NCBI RefSeq assembly: GCF_028502605.1 | Contig: NC_079237.1 | Location: 1,054,001 to 1,118,000 of the forward strand | Length of the DNA stretch: 64,000 nt | Direction of reading: 5' to 3' | From: Trichoderma breve | Taxonomy: Eukaryota > Ascomycota > Sordariomycetes > Hypocreales > Hypocreaceae | Shown here: positions 33,182-45,846 of the stretch, one piece after another | Numbering within the stretch: position 1 is the first letter of the stretch | Layout: each line of letters begins with the position of its first letter | The notes under the pieces: generated by a model | Told to the model about the DNA's origin: nothing | Database searches by the model: none | Seen by the model: only the letters and a program-made list of their open reading frames with translations | Translations under genes and position numbers: made by a program

Positions 33182-36100
33182 ACGGTGATTGCAGGTGAAG
33201 GAGAGGACAAGAGTATCGCAGAGTTTTGCCGTTTCGGAAGATGGTAGGCGAGCAGCGTGGGCGGTGGGCAGGCACTTACCCGGCACAAATGAACTCCAGT
33301 GAGCTCTAGGTTAGCACTGCAGCGCTGGGGAATGGACGACAGGTGCTGCACTTGAACACTACTGCGATACCTGAAGCTCCGGATTCTTGTTCTAGATTTA
33401 TTGAAGCTAGAGAGATGTTCTATGAATATGAAGCTCCAGGCTACGGGCTTCAATATGACAAGCTACTGTACTCTGTAGAGTGGTGGCAGCTCTGCTGGTA
33501 GGCTAGTGGGCTCGGTAGCATAGAGGCTGCTCAGCTCATCCCAGGTTCGGAGATGCATGGAAGCGCTGCACCCATTGGGAGGAAGATATATATCAAAGCA
33601 AATGCAACCATTCACTACTTCAAGATAACACGCAAGATCTGGCGAAAGTGTTCTCACCAGGACCAAGACCGGGGATGATGTCTTGCAGAATACATGGATA
33701 CCTACACACGAGTCCCTCTCCTCATAGGGAAGACACCGAGCAGTAACATGTGCTCCTTGGACGCTTCATCCCTCCATCCCTCTATCCCAGCTTCTCAAGG
33801 ATCCTCACCTACCCTGTACGTGTACGCGAGCACATGCAAGTGTTGAATCACAAGCAGTGGCGGCTTTTGCATCCACCTCCACCATGGAACCTTGAAAGAC
33901 AGACATCTCCACGATCCCGAGCACAAACACCCCCCTCTCACGCAGACGGCCGCGGCGATGAAGCAGATACCCGAAAAGGGGGGTAAGTCGTCGGTCTCTG
34001 GCGTCAATCCGTGTCTTTCCCCCATTGTCTGGCTCTCAACCATGCCTCAATCTGGTAAAACCGTCGCCGTCTGACATTCTCTGTCTCTTGTCGCGCCTTG
34101 TGTATCCCCATGGGTACGCCAACCCCCTCCCCCCAGCTCTGTGCTTGATGCCACTATGCCACTGCTCTTCTGCCGTTATACTAGTACTTTGTATGCTCCG
34201 GCCAAGGCAGTAAGCGTCAATGAAACCGCACCAAGCTTCCATCTCTCACTGCCAGCAGTTTAGTACATGTATGTGGCACCTGGATGCTCCCGAAGGCCCA
34301 TCCACACGGCTTCTCCACTCCTCCCGAAAAACCTCCCGCGACAAAAGTCACCTCTTTTTACCAATCATGCCGTCCTGTTGCCATTCCACAACGTTTATTT
34401 GTCTAACCCTCCACGAGGCAGTGCGAGCAGGACAGTTCTCTCCTTGCCACGGGCTCTGAGTCCGGGTGGGCGGCCTCAGCTGGAAACTGCTCACTCGCCA
34501 TGAGGAAACAGGAACGCCATGTTCGGGATTGTAACACACTGCTGCGTGGCCATGCGGGCCGTGTTTCTTACCAACCTTGGAGCATCCGTGGATGATGGGG
34601 CCAAGGTTTTGGCGTACCCGGGCTCTCAACTAAGAGGAGGAGACTGGATGTACTAGGCCTATCGGATGGGCGAAAGGATCGAAACCTTACTTGAACCGTC
34701 ATGGCTGGCCAAGTGCATGCAGTAGGATGCAGATAAAATGCTATAGGAACTCGTTTCTACCAGAATACTGCGTGTTTGTCGTTGGTTGGATGGCTGGTGG
34801 TGCTAACGAGGCCGGGGTTGCTCAGCTGGGAGGGCGCTTTAGCATTTGCTCTATTGACCAGTAGCTCTGCAGACATCGTTTACGACGCATCACGCTCGAA
34901 TTACAGACATGACGACTGATTTGTTATCCTCAGGATCGTTATGCCACATTTGTTCGTCTAGACTTGCATGTTACCGATGGGTCCACGCAGCAACTGCATG
35001 CTCTATATCGCGACACTAGTGAAATAGATACGTAGAAATCTCCTATTCGCAAGACCGTTTTAACGCCCTGTGTTATACTTGAGTATATATACGCTTTATT
35101 TTAGTTCGTAAGAGAGCATTATCGCTCGATATTGTAGTGCCCATGGTAATGCATGTGGAGGTGGTGCTCACACCTTACACTCACTTCTAGTGGGGGTTCA
35201 CTGTCTCCTGCGAATACAGCGAGTGACTTTGTAGATTACATTTTCCATTCATTTCAAAACTGAACAGATTGTACATGTCAGCTTCTTTTTTGCATTTCTC
35301 CTTCTTTCTCATTTTAACAAAGCAAGGCCGTTGATAGGCCCCTCTTAACACATGGGGAATTGACAGAACAAAATCCAAATTTCTTGTATAACCACCCCTC
35401 CAACGCTTCTCCACGCGCGAGTACCAAAACCGCTTCTATTCATATCACGGCAACAACCCGAAATCCTCGAGGCGAGGGCATGGATGAGGAAATACCAACA
35501 TGGATGAGGCTCTTTGCCCTCTACAGATCATGCACATTGAAGTCGTACGCACATCTTTGTACGCAGATCTCGCGCGCTCCCTGGCGCCCACTGTCTGATT
35601 GGCACGCTGGCCCTCCTGCCGTGGCACCTTGCATGTCCTCCCAATGGGGTGGATTGGCTGGTGTTGTACCGGTGCGCCGGGTCGGACAGTGCCTGTGTCA
35701 TTGGGGGCATTGGGAAGATCGCTAGGAGCTGAAAAAAAAAAAATTAAAACAGAACGATGGGTGGTACCGAATCGCGAAAAGGCGGGCGAGTTCTGAGCCA
35801 GTGCGAGTGAACCGTCACACCCGAAAGAGAAGAGGATGAGCAAGGTCGGCCCTCTAACCGGCCGGTCTGGCTGTCCCCCTGTGCCAACCCATGCTGGAAG
35901 TGTCGTCATGATGCCTGGGAATGGACGGTTAAACTAGCCCGGTTGTGGGCATAATTCATCGGCATCATTTCTCCCTGGGCCAGTCGTGTTTTGTTGTTTC
36001 CAACCTAATCTAAACCTGAAGGCTGCGGCTTTTGGTAGGGGCAAGGAGCTCCCTCGCACTAGCAAATGCTACTATCCAGGCCTAAGACGAATCGAGATTT

Positions 36101-36826
36101 GTGGTAGGAATCGTAGATCCCTGTCGACCCAATTCCATTTTCGAGAACCCTTGCGTCGATGGGGTTTTGGTGCTTGTAGTGGGTGGGTGGGCTAGCAGAT
36201 TGCTTTCAGGGGGTGGATATCCCGCCCAAGCTGAAGTTGACGGCTCCAGCTGAAGGCTTGGGAGAGCGTCAACATTCACTTGTTGGTCATACCCTGATTG
36301 CCTGACTCGATTCCCCCGGCTCTAGCTGAAGATGAGAAGGGTCCCGAAAAGCGCGATGCCGAGGCACTGTTTCGCGGCACACGACCGAGGCGACGAGATG
36401 CTCAAAGAATTCCATGTACAAGAGGTAGGTATATGGACAAGGACATGTATTACTCCACTTTGCATGCCGATGACAAATTCTGGTAGGATAGCGCTGGTCG
36501 CTTTTTCTCTGAGGATTACAAGGTACATGGTGTAACGAATTCTTCTGCTTCTGCTTCCTCTCCTTGAGCTCTTAGTAGCTGGCCTTGCTTGGTTCGTGCC
36601 AAAGCCCCCAGACGACATGAGTTTCCCCATTGGGAATGCCTCTACGGGTGTACGAGTACTCGTAGCATCAAAATCCTCCGTGTTTTGAAACCACAGACGA
36701 GAAGGACCTGCTAGCTGATTCAAACTGTCGCAGCCCCAACCGAACAGCCGGGAAAATGGTCTTGACGATGCACAGCTTACATGTACCTATGCAACCATCA
36801 TCTAAAAAAAGGGAGCTGGGGGGGCA

Positions 36827-36842
36827 AGAGAGAGAGAGAGAG
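36827..36842. repeat. GA dinucleotide microsatellite
   Basis: Eight AG units following a G-rich stretch in the gene-poor region. Confidence 0.9.
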
Positions 36843-39800
36843 TCAACATAACCGCCACCGTTGTACGGCATGAAGCTCCAGTCGTCTTAATTAACAGCTG
36901 AGGGTGGGGAACCGTCGAGGTTGACTCGCTCTTTTAACCGGACCCGTTCGGCGACCAAGATGCAGATATACGAAGCACATCCCCTTTGTCACTCTTGCAT
37001 CTTTCGCCTGTTAGCAGGCCTGTCCGTGATTTTGACCTACCACGTGCCGGCGCGAAAAAGAGGCGCTTAGATCAAAGGGCTAGTCAACATCCCGGCCACG
37101 CCAGCCCTGAAGCCAAGCTTGTCCTCGTCGCCTATCTTGGGTCCCCGGAACGTCTGTTTACGACAAAGTACGTTTCCTCATCTCTCTGCCCCCCTAGGGT
37201 CCTGTGCCCATGCGGGTGCAGTTCCTGCGGCCGGGACGCTTGCCTGACCACTCGCAATTATACATCATCTCCTGCATCGTGGTCTTGTCTCGATCCTGCA
37301 GCATCGCGGCCGGAGCCAAAAAGAGCTGAAGTGTTGCCTTACATTGCATGCTGGCCCCTCACTCTTCGCCGAGATTCTGTCGGTCCAGAGACAAGATAGC
37401 CTCACAAGTATGTACGTACGCATCTGTAACATCTCATCAAGGTTTGAGCGTGCGTGCGTTGTGGCTGGAGGACTATGTGACGCCAATCCTGCAGTCACCG
37501 ATTTATTGGTTGGGCAGCAGGCCCACCCCTCCCGTTAGTTTGCATCAGCCGCATCTTACAGCAACTGCTGTGGGTGGCGTTGGTTGGGAAGCAACAGCGA
37601 GTATGAGAAAGCAATGGGTATAATCCACAGAAGGCATCGTAGCGGTTTGTTATGCAAAGAGCTGGCTCCAAGTTATGTACATGTATACTACACGTTAAGG
37701 TATTACTCTGTCCATCATAAAGAACTTACATTGAAGGCGTATATCTATGACAGAGAGATGTGGGGGGATTTACATACACATCAACAGATGAGGAGGAGAG
37801 GAGGGAGGGGTGCAGCAGCAAGAGGGGATATCGACTATTCCCGCGACACATTAGTTACGTACGCCTAGTAGTGACATGAGATGAGAGATTGTGATGCTGC
37901 GTCCCGGTTGGGCATATCATAGACGGGACGGTTTGATTTCTCGCTCCATGCAACGTTCCTATTGGCAACGACCCGGCTGGCTAACGCAGCTAGCCCGGCC
38001 CTCTGCGGCCCTTGGGATGAAGAATCCGTGCGCAACCATACGCTCGGGAGGGCTTATATCCGGCATGGATGATGCAGTCTGGATGCAATGGACAGGTGCA
38101 ATCTCCATCGCGGCAGCTTGAGGCCTACATACGCGTAGGGACCAACCATACTCGTAATGTGGAAGAGTTCCACACTTTTGGTATGTGGAGAAGCAGCTGA
38201 CTATTACCATGCAATCGGACAAATTCCGACATCTATCAAGTTGAGCCTTACCAATACGAGTCCATCGCGATGGTGCTCGTGAGTACGGGAATGCTGACGC
38301 GGCTCTGCTTTCTCTGGGTGGATCAGAGGAACCGAGTTGGTGGCGAGTGCATGTATGAGTGCCCCCAAAGTGCCCCCAATCTTTATACGTGTTAAGGTTG
38401 TAGTTTGGCATCAATTCAAGACATGTACTTATTCTAATCGATGATCTCATGGTTCCATTCCAGGTTGAGACAATCCCAATAGAGCTTCTAGTAGGCTTGA
38501 GGTATCGTGTTCAAGACGGGCAACGCAGATGACAAAACTTAGTATAGATGTAAAGCTTCTAATTGATGCGCAATTGCCCCAATTGTACAGGGTAGCTCAA
38601 GATATGCACTCGGCATTTGGATTTACTCGTCATCGCCATATCAATGTCCATGCCTGGACCTCTGCGCTCGGCACTCGCGTCAAGTGGAGGCCGAGATACC
38701 ACATCTTAGAGCCAGTTCAAGGTTCACTCTTAAGCATGCCAAGAAAGCGGATCACAATTCCTTATCCCGGTACTAGCATCTTCCCAGTAGGTTTACTTGG
38801 CATCAAATTCTCCGTTTCCTGGATAAGCAATAGGGCTGATATAAGCCAGCATCGTCCTGGATCTAAGCTGTAGAAAGGCTGCTCTACGGCTGTGAGAGGA
38901 ATACGTCAGTCGAGGGGACCTGGTGGGCTGGCCCATGGACAGTATTCGAGCCTTCATTCTTCTCTCGGAACTCTCATGAAATGGTAGTGACTACCATGTG
39001 GCAAACCGCGTCCTTCAATATTGATGCCGTTGACTGGGCAGAGCATACATGCACTCATGATAGGGGGGAAGCTATCCCAAAGAACCTGGACAACTACTGC
39101 AGCCCCGTGCCCCCATAGCGGGTCAACCTTGAGAAAAAGGATCCCGATGCACGAAATGTGGCTGCTAACATTCAGTTAGACCGTGGGCAGTACACATACA
39201 TGGGAAGGTGGGAGCCCACCGGCTATACCCGAAGAGACGAGGACGGTGCTGTACAGTTGCAGTGAAGGCTATCGAATCAACAGCCGCTAAAGACGCTCGT
39301 CATATATCATATCAAAGAGGAAATGTGATATATTGGCTACATGTCACGCGTGTGCTGGGTACATCCTTTGGTCTAGCATCGGCCTCATTACATACCTACA
39401 TCTCGAGGCAATCTCACTGGTCGACTGGACTTCTGCCGCAACTATGACGGTGATGGGCCCGGTATTCTCATCCGTGCCGCCTTTTGACTACATCTCGGGT
39501 CAGATAGGGATCAATACTTGATTGACAGATGATGAGCAAGGAAATGTGACTCTATGCTGCGGGTATTGTACATGGGGGTAACTTCCCAACTCATATCAGT
39601 TCATCAATGAGACGACTTTGCTATCCCAATCTATGGGATAGGCTACCCCCTTGATAATACACTCTAGGACAAAACCATGGTTGGCTCTGCTGTGTAGTAT
39701 CGGTATGTACAAGCCGACGGGCGTCTGTTGGTCTAGTACCTAGCAGGGAGACCGCGGCTGTGCACGTCTCTTCTGCAGGGAGAGAACGGAGCTGGGACGT

Positions 39801-42800
39801 GTTCAACGCACGGATCTGCTGTAGGGTTTGTCACACACATGCAGATACAAAGATGCCCGCGGAGTCCATTCTGCGACAGCCGAGCACTAACACTCAACAT
39901 CTAGAGTAGGACGGAGCCGATATATGCGTCTCACGTAAGGGGCAAACAATAGAGACGGGAACTCATGAAGAAAATGGGGATTAGTATCAAGATGAAGACG
40001 GTCCTCATCGAGTCTCACTTAGAGCAGAGTACACGGATCGACAGAGACAATACCCCGTACAAGTAGACAGCAGTTCACATGCCGTCTGATATTGTCGTTT
40101 GAGAGATAAGCTGTAACTCACATGGCTCTTACGACAAAGTGTCATGTCTCCCACGAGTACTGTCCGCTTCAGATGTACAAGCGTCCTCGTGACGCCCTTA
40201 GACACATCATGGGATCTCTTCTTTTTTTACACCAACCAAGAACCTCGGGCTCCATTCCGGGGGAGAGTGATTGGACACCGTCAATGGGGGCGGGGAGGCA
40301 TTGGGTCAGAATTTGTCACCCTCTTGGTCTCCCATCTGCTTGGCACCATCCCGGGTACAACGATAAGAGTGCGTGTATGAGATGGGGGCTCTACGGGGAG
40401 AGATGGTAGGATTCTCTGCGTCATTAGTACAGCCTCTATTACTCCGTAGACACAAAGTACATGTACGTGGTTGTACTCTATACGGCAGGTCAAGGTCACC
40501 GCAAAGCCGTAGCCAAGTTGCCCAAGGCAAGGCAGAGCGCATATCGCCCCCATCGGCGGTAGGCAAGGAAGGGGGCAAGAATGTCGGCCGCCGCTCGTCG
40601 GCCGTAGGAGAAGCAAGAAGCAATACGTGAAGGATCGAGCCGGGCGGCGCCTTTGGCGGGCTTAGAGAAGGATAACGCCGACGACCAAAGCTCCTCTTTC
40701 AAGCTTCAATTCTTCCCCCCATGTTAAGACTTGGCATTTTCGGCCTTTGAATTAAAAGCGCGAACCAATACTCGTGCAATACGGACATGTACCAGGATAT
40801 GAGGAGGGGTCTGGTGCGGACTGGAGCGGCTCGAGCCTGCGCAAGAGCACGTAATGCCACGACTACCTGCGCAAGCAAGTACCTGCTACCTGGTCCAGAG
40901 TACCTCCATCTGGCGTCCGTAGGCTGGGGGCCTTTCCGGTGAGGCGTGGAGCGCGCGCGATCTTTTCGTCGTGATCGTGGGCTCGTGGGCGGTAGACAAG
41001 CCTGTGCGATCCTTGCCGCGCTGCGGATGACGACAAGGGACCCCTAATTGCTCTAGCGCAGGTCGCTGGTCGATGTTGGGACCAGGCCATTGGTATCCGG
41101 CTGTGTATGATGACTTCCGCATCGTGCTGGCAGGGGTGGGATTGAAGGCAGATGATCGCAGGGGGTGTGTCAACTTAGTGAACAGGGGGGCTGGGGTGTG
41201 TGTTGTTGATGAGGGCCGGCAGTCATTGAAGTCTCTACGTCCATCTCGCTGCCTGTGGATACTAATGCCCTCCCTTCAGTTGAAGGGAGAAAGAGAGTAA
41301 GTGAGTGTGGGAAGCCCCAATGAGTAAAGGGCAATACTACAACTCTCACTATACTAGTCATGTCTTGCCCTACAGCGGCCTCTGCCGCGTCCGACTGAGA
41401 CACGGAACTGTCAAACAAGGCCAGCGCTTGTCTCAGAGAGCCCACTGGCACTTCTGGTCCGCAATACAGTCCGGACGGCGGCCATAAGAAGACACTTGGA
41501 GGGAGAGGCACGCCGTAAATGGCGATACAAGTTGACTCAGGGCATCCCAATTGGGCTCGTGAGCATCCATCTCTGGAAATCCAGCTAGCCACTAGACCCG
41601 AGGCAGGCCCTTTTGGTCTCTTTGGATCTGTGGTGTCTCGCCCTTTTGTCACGGCTTGATGAGAGACAGAATGGGGTAATCTTGCATGCTGTGAAGAACA
41701 TCTGGCGGTGAACACGATCCGGAGACCTCCGTGCGGCCCCGGAGGATTCTTGACGGTAGGCAGGCAACAATCACATACATACATGGTGTAATATCGACAA
41801 ACCATTTCGCATGTAATGTACCCATGCCTACAAAGGGACCAGACGGATCGACTACCAACAGGAATGCTTGTACTACCTCGGCCGCCGCCAAGGGAGCGGA
41901 GTGGTGACCATGAAATTACATCGACTAATAGCCCTAGTTTAGTGATTGCCAGTCCTAGTCTACGGGGCTTTTCGCGTCAAGCTTTTTTTTTCGCCTTGCT
42001 GCTCTGATGTTCTCGCAATGTGAGGGATGGGGGAATAAGCGAAAAGCGGCTCGCGAAGTTATTTCCTCCGCAATAAGCAATCGGCGACGCTAAACTTGCT
42101 AGTTGGATCTCTCCGACGCCATCCATCTCTTGCTGGGAAGGGGAGAAGGGTATCCTAGAGATGAATTATGGAGAACCCCGTATCTCCTTGTAAGCTGGCA
42201 AGGATGCCTGAGATGATTAGAAGGAGAAAAGGAAGGGCAAAAACTCTCCGTGCTTGTATGGTGACGTCTTATTCGGTGAAGCTGGAAATGAGCCTCGTTA
42301 TTTCAGCTGGGGAGCTCTTCCGAGTTCTTAGACCCCCGTTCCGCCTCAAGCGCGCTTGAGTAAAGTCCGATATAGAATTGGATGCTTGCTGATATGGGAG
42401 AGTACACGTGAACAAGGTTCCGAAAGGCACTCACAATAAGCATCGCCCAGAGCTACGCCACGTCAGGTAGAGGCAGGGCGAGGGCATGTAGGGCGTTTTG
42501 GCCTAGGGGCAACGGCAACTCCATAGGTGTTTTCGTTTACCGCTGACCACCGAGGATTCATGTTACATGCTGACAAGGCCAATGGGCCTCGGCCATGGCG
42601 AAAGCGATGGGGGTGCTTGACTGTATCACTCCTTTCGGGTGATGAGAGGTGCGGATCGAGTCAAGATTCGACCGTGAATCTTGGTGGCGTTCTTTGTGCT
42701 ATTCGTTGTGCTACGTGGCTTGACTTGGTTCATTCAATAGCCACGGAGCCAAGGTTTGGAACTTGCAAAGTTGCATGTAAGCGGCAGCCGGTGAAGCTGA

Positions 42801-43272
42801 AGAGCAATTGTTGACGAGACCAATCAAATGTTGCGACTTCAACTCCATTGGCGTTGAAGTAAACTTGTAGGTCTTGTTGAACAATGCGTCTGCTCGGCAA
42901 ATATGAGAAAACTTGCTAATGACCAAGACCAGCTAAGTTTTCTCGACGACGACAGAGTGTGAATCTGGTGGTAATTTACAAAACCTTCTGCTGTAGTTAC
43001 AGATAGTGAACTAGATGTAGCTGAAAGTTTTCATATCGGCCCAAAAGGGGTAGTCACATATAGTCCACAGAGGAGCTGCGTGTAACGATAAATACTGGTC
43101 ATAGAAGTATATCAATATATATTACTGAGAATATTTGGGTTATAACATTCTCCAACGTCTTCACTATTGTTCGGTAACATTTGGTAATTGTAAAATGTAT
43201 CTATTAATTTGATTCATCGCTTTTTGTACAACAGTCTTAACATCCAAACACCCGTGTCACACTCGCTTCAAC

Positions 43273-45045
43273 CTAAGTTGCTACAACCAGTCCTTCCTGC
43301 AAACCGCGAATGGCCACCATAGCTCCCCAGGCACCCGGATCAGGTGGCAGCTCCTTACTCTCGCTCGGCACGCCAACATAAGTTGCTCTGCCCAATCTAG
43401 GCTTCATCATCTTGGTTGCGTCTGCCCCATCCTCAGCCGCCTTGACACCGCTGTTAAAGCCAGACTCTCCCATGACCGCAGCAAAGGGGATCAGAGTATC
43501 CATGACGGTACGATCGCCAACCTTGGCTGGGGTGTATCGCCGGAGGTTTTCGAGGGCAGTTCCAAGAGCAGCGCCCCAGAGAGCGACTGGGTTCTGGGCC
43601 AGGCCAATATTCTTCTCGACAGCTGCGCGCAAGGAGACGAAGAAGATGCCTAGGATGCCGCCCAAAGTACCGCCCATCTTGCTCTCCACAATGTCTTCGA
43701 GCTCTAGGAGAACCTTGACGACTGATCCGGCCTTGGCAAGTCCAGAGTCAAGTGCCGTGAGAAGGGCTGTGGCACCGGTCTTGAGCGTCTCACCACAGTC
43801 TCCGTCTCCCATTACAGTATCCCACTTAGTGAGGTCAGGCTCGGCCTTGATAAGAGCTTCACAAGCGTTTCGAAGCATACTTTCCAGAAGAACAGGATCG
43901 ATGGCCAAATCCCTTCGCTCATTAACCATCTTGATCTCCTCCTTTGGCGGCTGAACAAGTTGTTGCTGCCGAGTGCGTCGTTGAGCCTGGGATCCAGCCA
44001 TGGATTCCCAGAACGTAGTTGTTCTGACGTCAAAGAAGGACTTAATTTCTTCGACAGAGTAGCTGCAGTTCTTTGCTGCCGCTGTGACGTTGATAACGGA
44101 TACAGAAAATGCAGGAGCGTTGAGAGATGTTTCGAGAAATCCGGCACATATCCGAACAGGCTCAATCTTCCATTCCCTTGAAAGCTGCTCCAAGAGTTCG
44201 TCCACCAGTGCGCCCATCTCCAAATGTGACATGCCGCCAAAGTTGCTGACGAGCAGCATGACTTCATCTCCAGTGGCAAAGTTCACATAGCCGCGCTCAG
44301 GGTCCTTTTCATCTAGACAGTGCTGTAGAATTTGTCCGACAAGTTCAGACGCTGATGGTGCAGGTGACAGCTTCTTATAACCGGGTTCATTGTGAGGGCC
44401 TGTGCCGAGTTCAACCTCGTTCTCTTGCAGCATGCCATGCTCTGCGCGACCAGGAACGTGACAGTGGTCCAAAGTTGCTGCAATAGACACAATCTGCTGT
44501 GAGAATGCCACTCCAAGATTATAAACTTCATCAAGAGAACCTCCAGCCCCAGCAGCGCCACCCATGACCTTGAGGACACCAATCTGACCAGCCAATCCTC
44601 TGCGACCAACCATGCTCCCGTTTTTGCCAACGGAAACATCGTCACCGCAAATGATAGTCCGGCAGTTGTGGCCCTTGGCATTGGCCTTTTCGTTGGCCAG
44701 TCCAAAATGTAAGCAGTCACCAGTGTAGTTTGTGATGACTAGAATGGTGCCCTTGTCACTGGGGACAGCGTCAACTGCTGCAACGATTTGTTTCGTGCTG
44801 GGACTAGCAAATATGTCTCCTTGGACAGAAGCTGTGAGCATATTCTTGCCTACATAGCCTGTCCATGCTGGTTCGTGTCCGGAACCACCTCCGCTGATAA
44901 GGGCTACTTTGGATTTGTCGTAGGTGGTATCGTACACCACTCTGTTAGTTTCATCTAAGCTCAGAGACGGGTTATAAGTGATGATGCCTCTTAGAGCCTT
45001 GTTGACGAGGCCATCAGCTGAATTGAAGAGATGCCTATTTGACAT
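43273..45045 (-). CDS. DhaK/DhaL-type ketose kinase (dihydroxyacetone or erythrulose kinase)
   Basis: ATP-dependent kinase of 590 residues, intronless, probably cytosolic. The DhaK half has GGGSGHEP near residue 50, ITNYTGDCLHFG, and the substrate-binding-loop region ending PHNEPG near residue 220. A linker leads to the DhaL nucleotide-binding half from about 370, with DTVMGDGDCGETL (Mg2+-binding aspartates), GGTLGGILGIFF and GDRTVMDTL. The family's usual GTSGALY-type loop is altered here to GTLGGILG. Ordinary fungal Dak enzymes phosphorylate dihydroxyacetone. The neighbouring RpiB-type and TIM-like isomerases instead match erythrulose kinase (Yarrowia EYK1, mycobacterial LerK), so erythrulose is my preferred substrate by context. 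It is divergent from the RpiB gene across 0.8 kb. Confidence 0.93.
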   Translation of the reverse strand: MSNRHLFNSADGLVNKALRGIITYNPSLSLDETNRVVYDTTYDKSKVALISGGGSGHEPAWTGYVGKNMLTASVQGDIFASPSTKQIVAAVDAVPSDKGTILVITNYTGDCLHFGLANEKANAKGHNCRTIICGDDVSVGKNGSMVGRRGLAGQIGVLKVMGGAAGAGGSLDEVYNLGVAFSQQIVSIAATLDHCHVPGRAEHGMLQENEVELGTGPHNEPGYKKLSPAPSASELVGQILQHCLDEKDPERGYVNFATGDEVMLLVSNFGGMSHLEMGALVDELLEQLSREWKIEPVRICAGFLETSLNAPAFSVSVINVTAAAKNCSYSVEEIKSFFDVRTTTFWESMAGSQAQRRTRQQQLVQPPKEEIKMVNERRDLAIDPVLLESMLRNACEALIKAEPDLTKWDTVMGDGDCGETLKTGATALLTALDSGLAKAGSVVKVLLELEDIVESKMGGTLGGILGIFFVSLRAAVEKNIGLAQNPVALWGAALGTALENLRRYTPAKVGDRTVMDTLIPFAAVMGESGFNSGVKAAEDGADATKMMKPRLGRATYVGVPSESKELPPDPGAWGAMVAIRGLQEGLVVAT

Positions 45046-45846
45046 TGTGTCGACGTTGTGCTAGAATTCTAGGTGGGATTGAGCGTGCCGTCCGATTGGA
45101 ACACAACAAGGACATGGGCAAAAGCAGAGGATATAAGCAGAATGCAGGCTACGAAGACCACCACACTCCCACCACCACACTCCTACATCGGAGCTCCTCG
45201 GCTACGGAAGGACGAAAAAAGACTTCCATATCATCGTGATCTCACCCAAGCACCTGTACCACCCACATCCAGCGTCTTTGTGGCCAAGGAGGTCGAGAAC
45301 CATGATTTGACGTTACCCCGTAACTGCTCCGCCTCCACACCAACAAGCTCGACTGTAAAACAGCAGTATAAAAATACACCTTCTCCGCATTTTTACGTTT
45401 TTCTCCACTGCTGTAGACCCTGAAATCCAGAGCTATCGAGTTGGCCCTGCGTGTTCAAGCTTCCCCGTTTGCCTCCCCGTCTGACCCCAATCGGATTTCC
45501 TAATCGGGAAATACCGAACATATTAGCCACGGAGAGCGATGCTGCTGTTCAACTTGAGAGGCAGCAACCCCGCAAATACAGCAGTCTGGATGAATCCGAG
45601 ATGTAATTCATGGAATAGGAAACTCGGATGTGATGCGGATTAGTTGGTGTGGGGTTGTTGGGTGAAGGAAGGCGATGTCAGTTGACCGACTCTCGGATCC
45701 CGCTTGAAGCCATAAAGACATGGATGAAGCTCGTTTCTTTGGTCACTACTGAGATGGCTGGAATTTGCGAGTCTTGGGAAAAATTCGAATTTCTGTCTCT
45801 CTGATTACTTTCATTTTTGTCTTCCAAAGTTTAACGCCGATTTACA
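45046..45846. promoter_or_regulatory. Shared divergent promoter of kinase and RpiB-type isomerase
   Basis: About 800 bp between two divergent genes of the putative four-carbon-sugar cluster. It likely carries their common regulatory sites. No operator could be recognised by eye, and no gene is seen. Confidence 0.5.

Larger units (their letters stand above)
27875..43272. other. 15-kb gene-poor region upstream of medA
   Basis: No convincing protein-coding gene on either strand over about 15.4 kb. The longest open frames (275 codons at 29205-30032, 211 at 41170-41805, 182 at 32738-33286, all minus) are rich in Cys, Pro, Ser and Leu, with no motif and no supporting splice pattern. Base composition looks balanced rather than AT-rich, so this is not a RIP-degraded transposon tract. 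It has scattered simple repeats and several TACATGTA or ACATGTAC palindromic motifs. The part nearest medA (27.9-30 kb) could be a long spliced 5' leader and promoter of medA. The rest could be cis-regulatory DNA or hold non-coding transcripts, neither of which is shown by sequence alone. Confidence 0.6.

Noticed and set aside
32738..33286. Open frame of 182 codons in the gene-poor region
   Set aside because: Crosses a CAGA microsatellite and lacks motif or splice evidence.
34812..34880. tRNA-like D-arm sequence (TTGCTCAGCTGGGAGGGCG)
   Set aside because: No T-arm GGTTCGA sequence, no acceptor pairing and no cloverleaf could be formed.
41170..41805. Open frame of 211 codons in the gene-poor region
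   Set aside because: No recognisable domain and composition typical of chance frames.
27875..43272. RIP-degraded transposon island as explanation of the gene-poor region
   Set aside because: Base composition is not AT-skewed and no polymerase, transposase or terminal repeats were seen.
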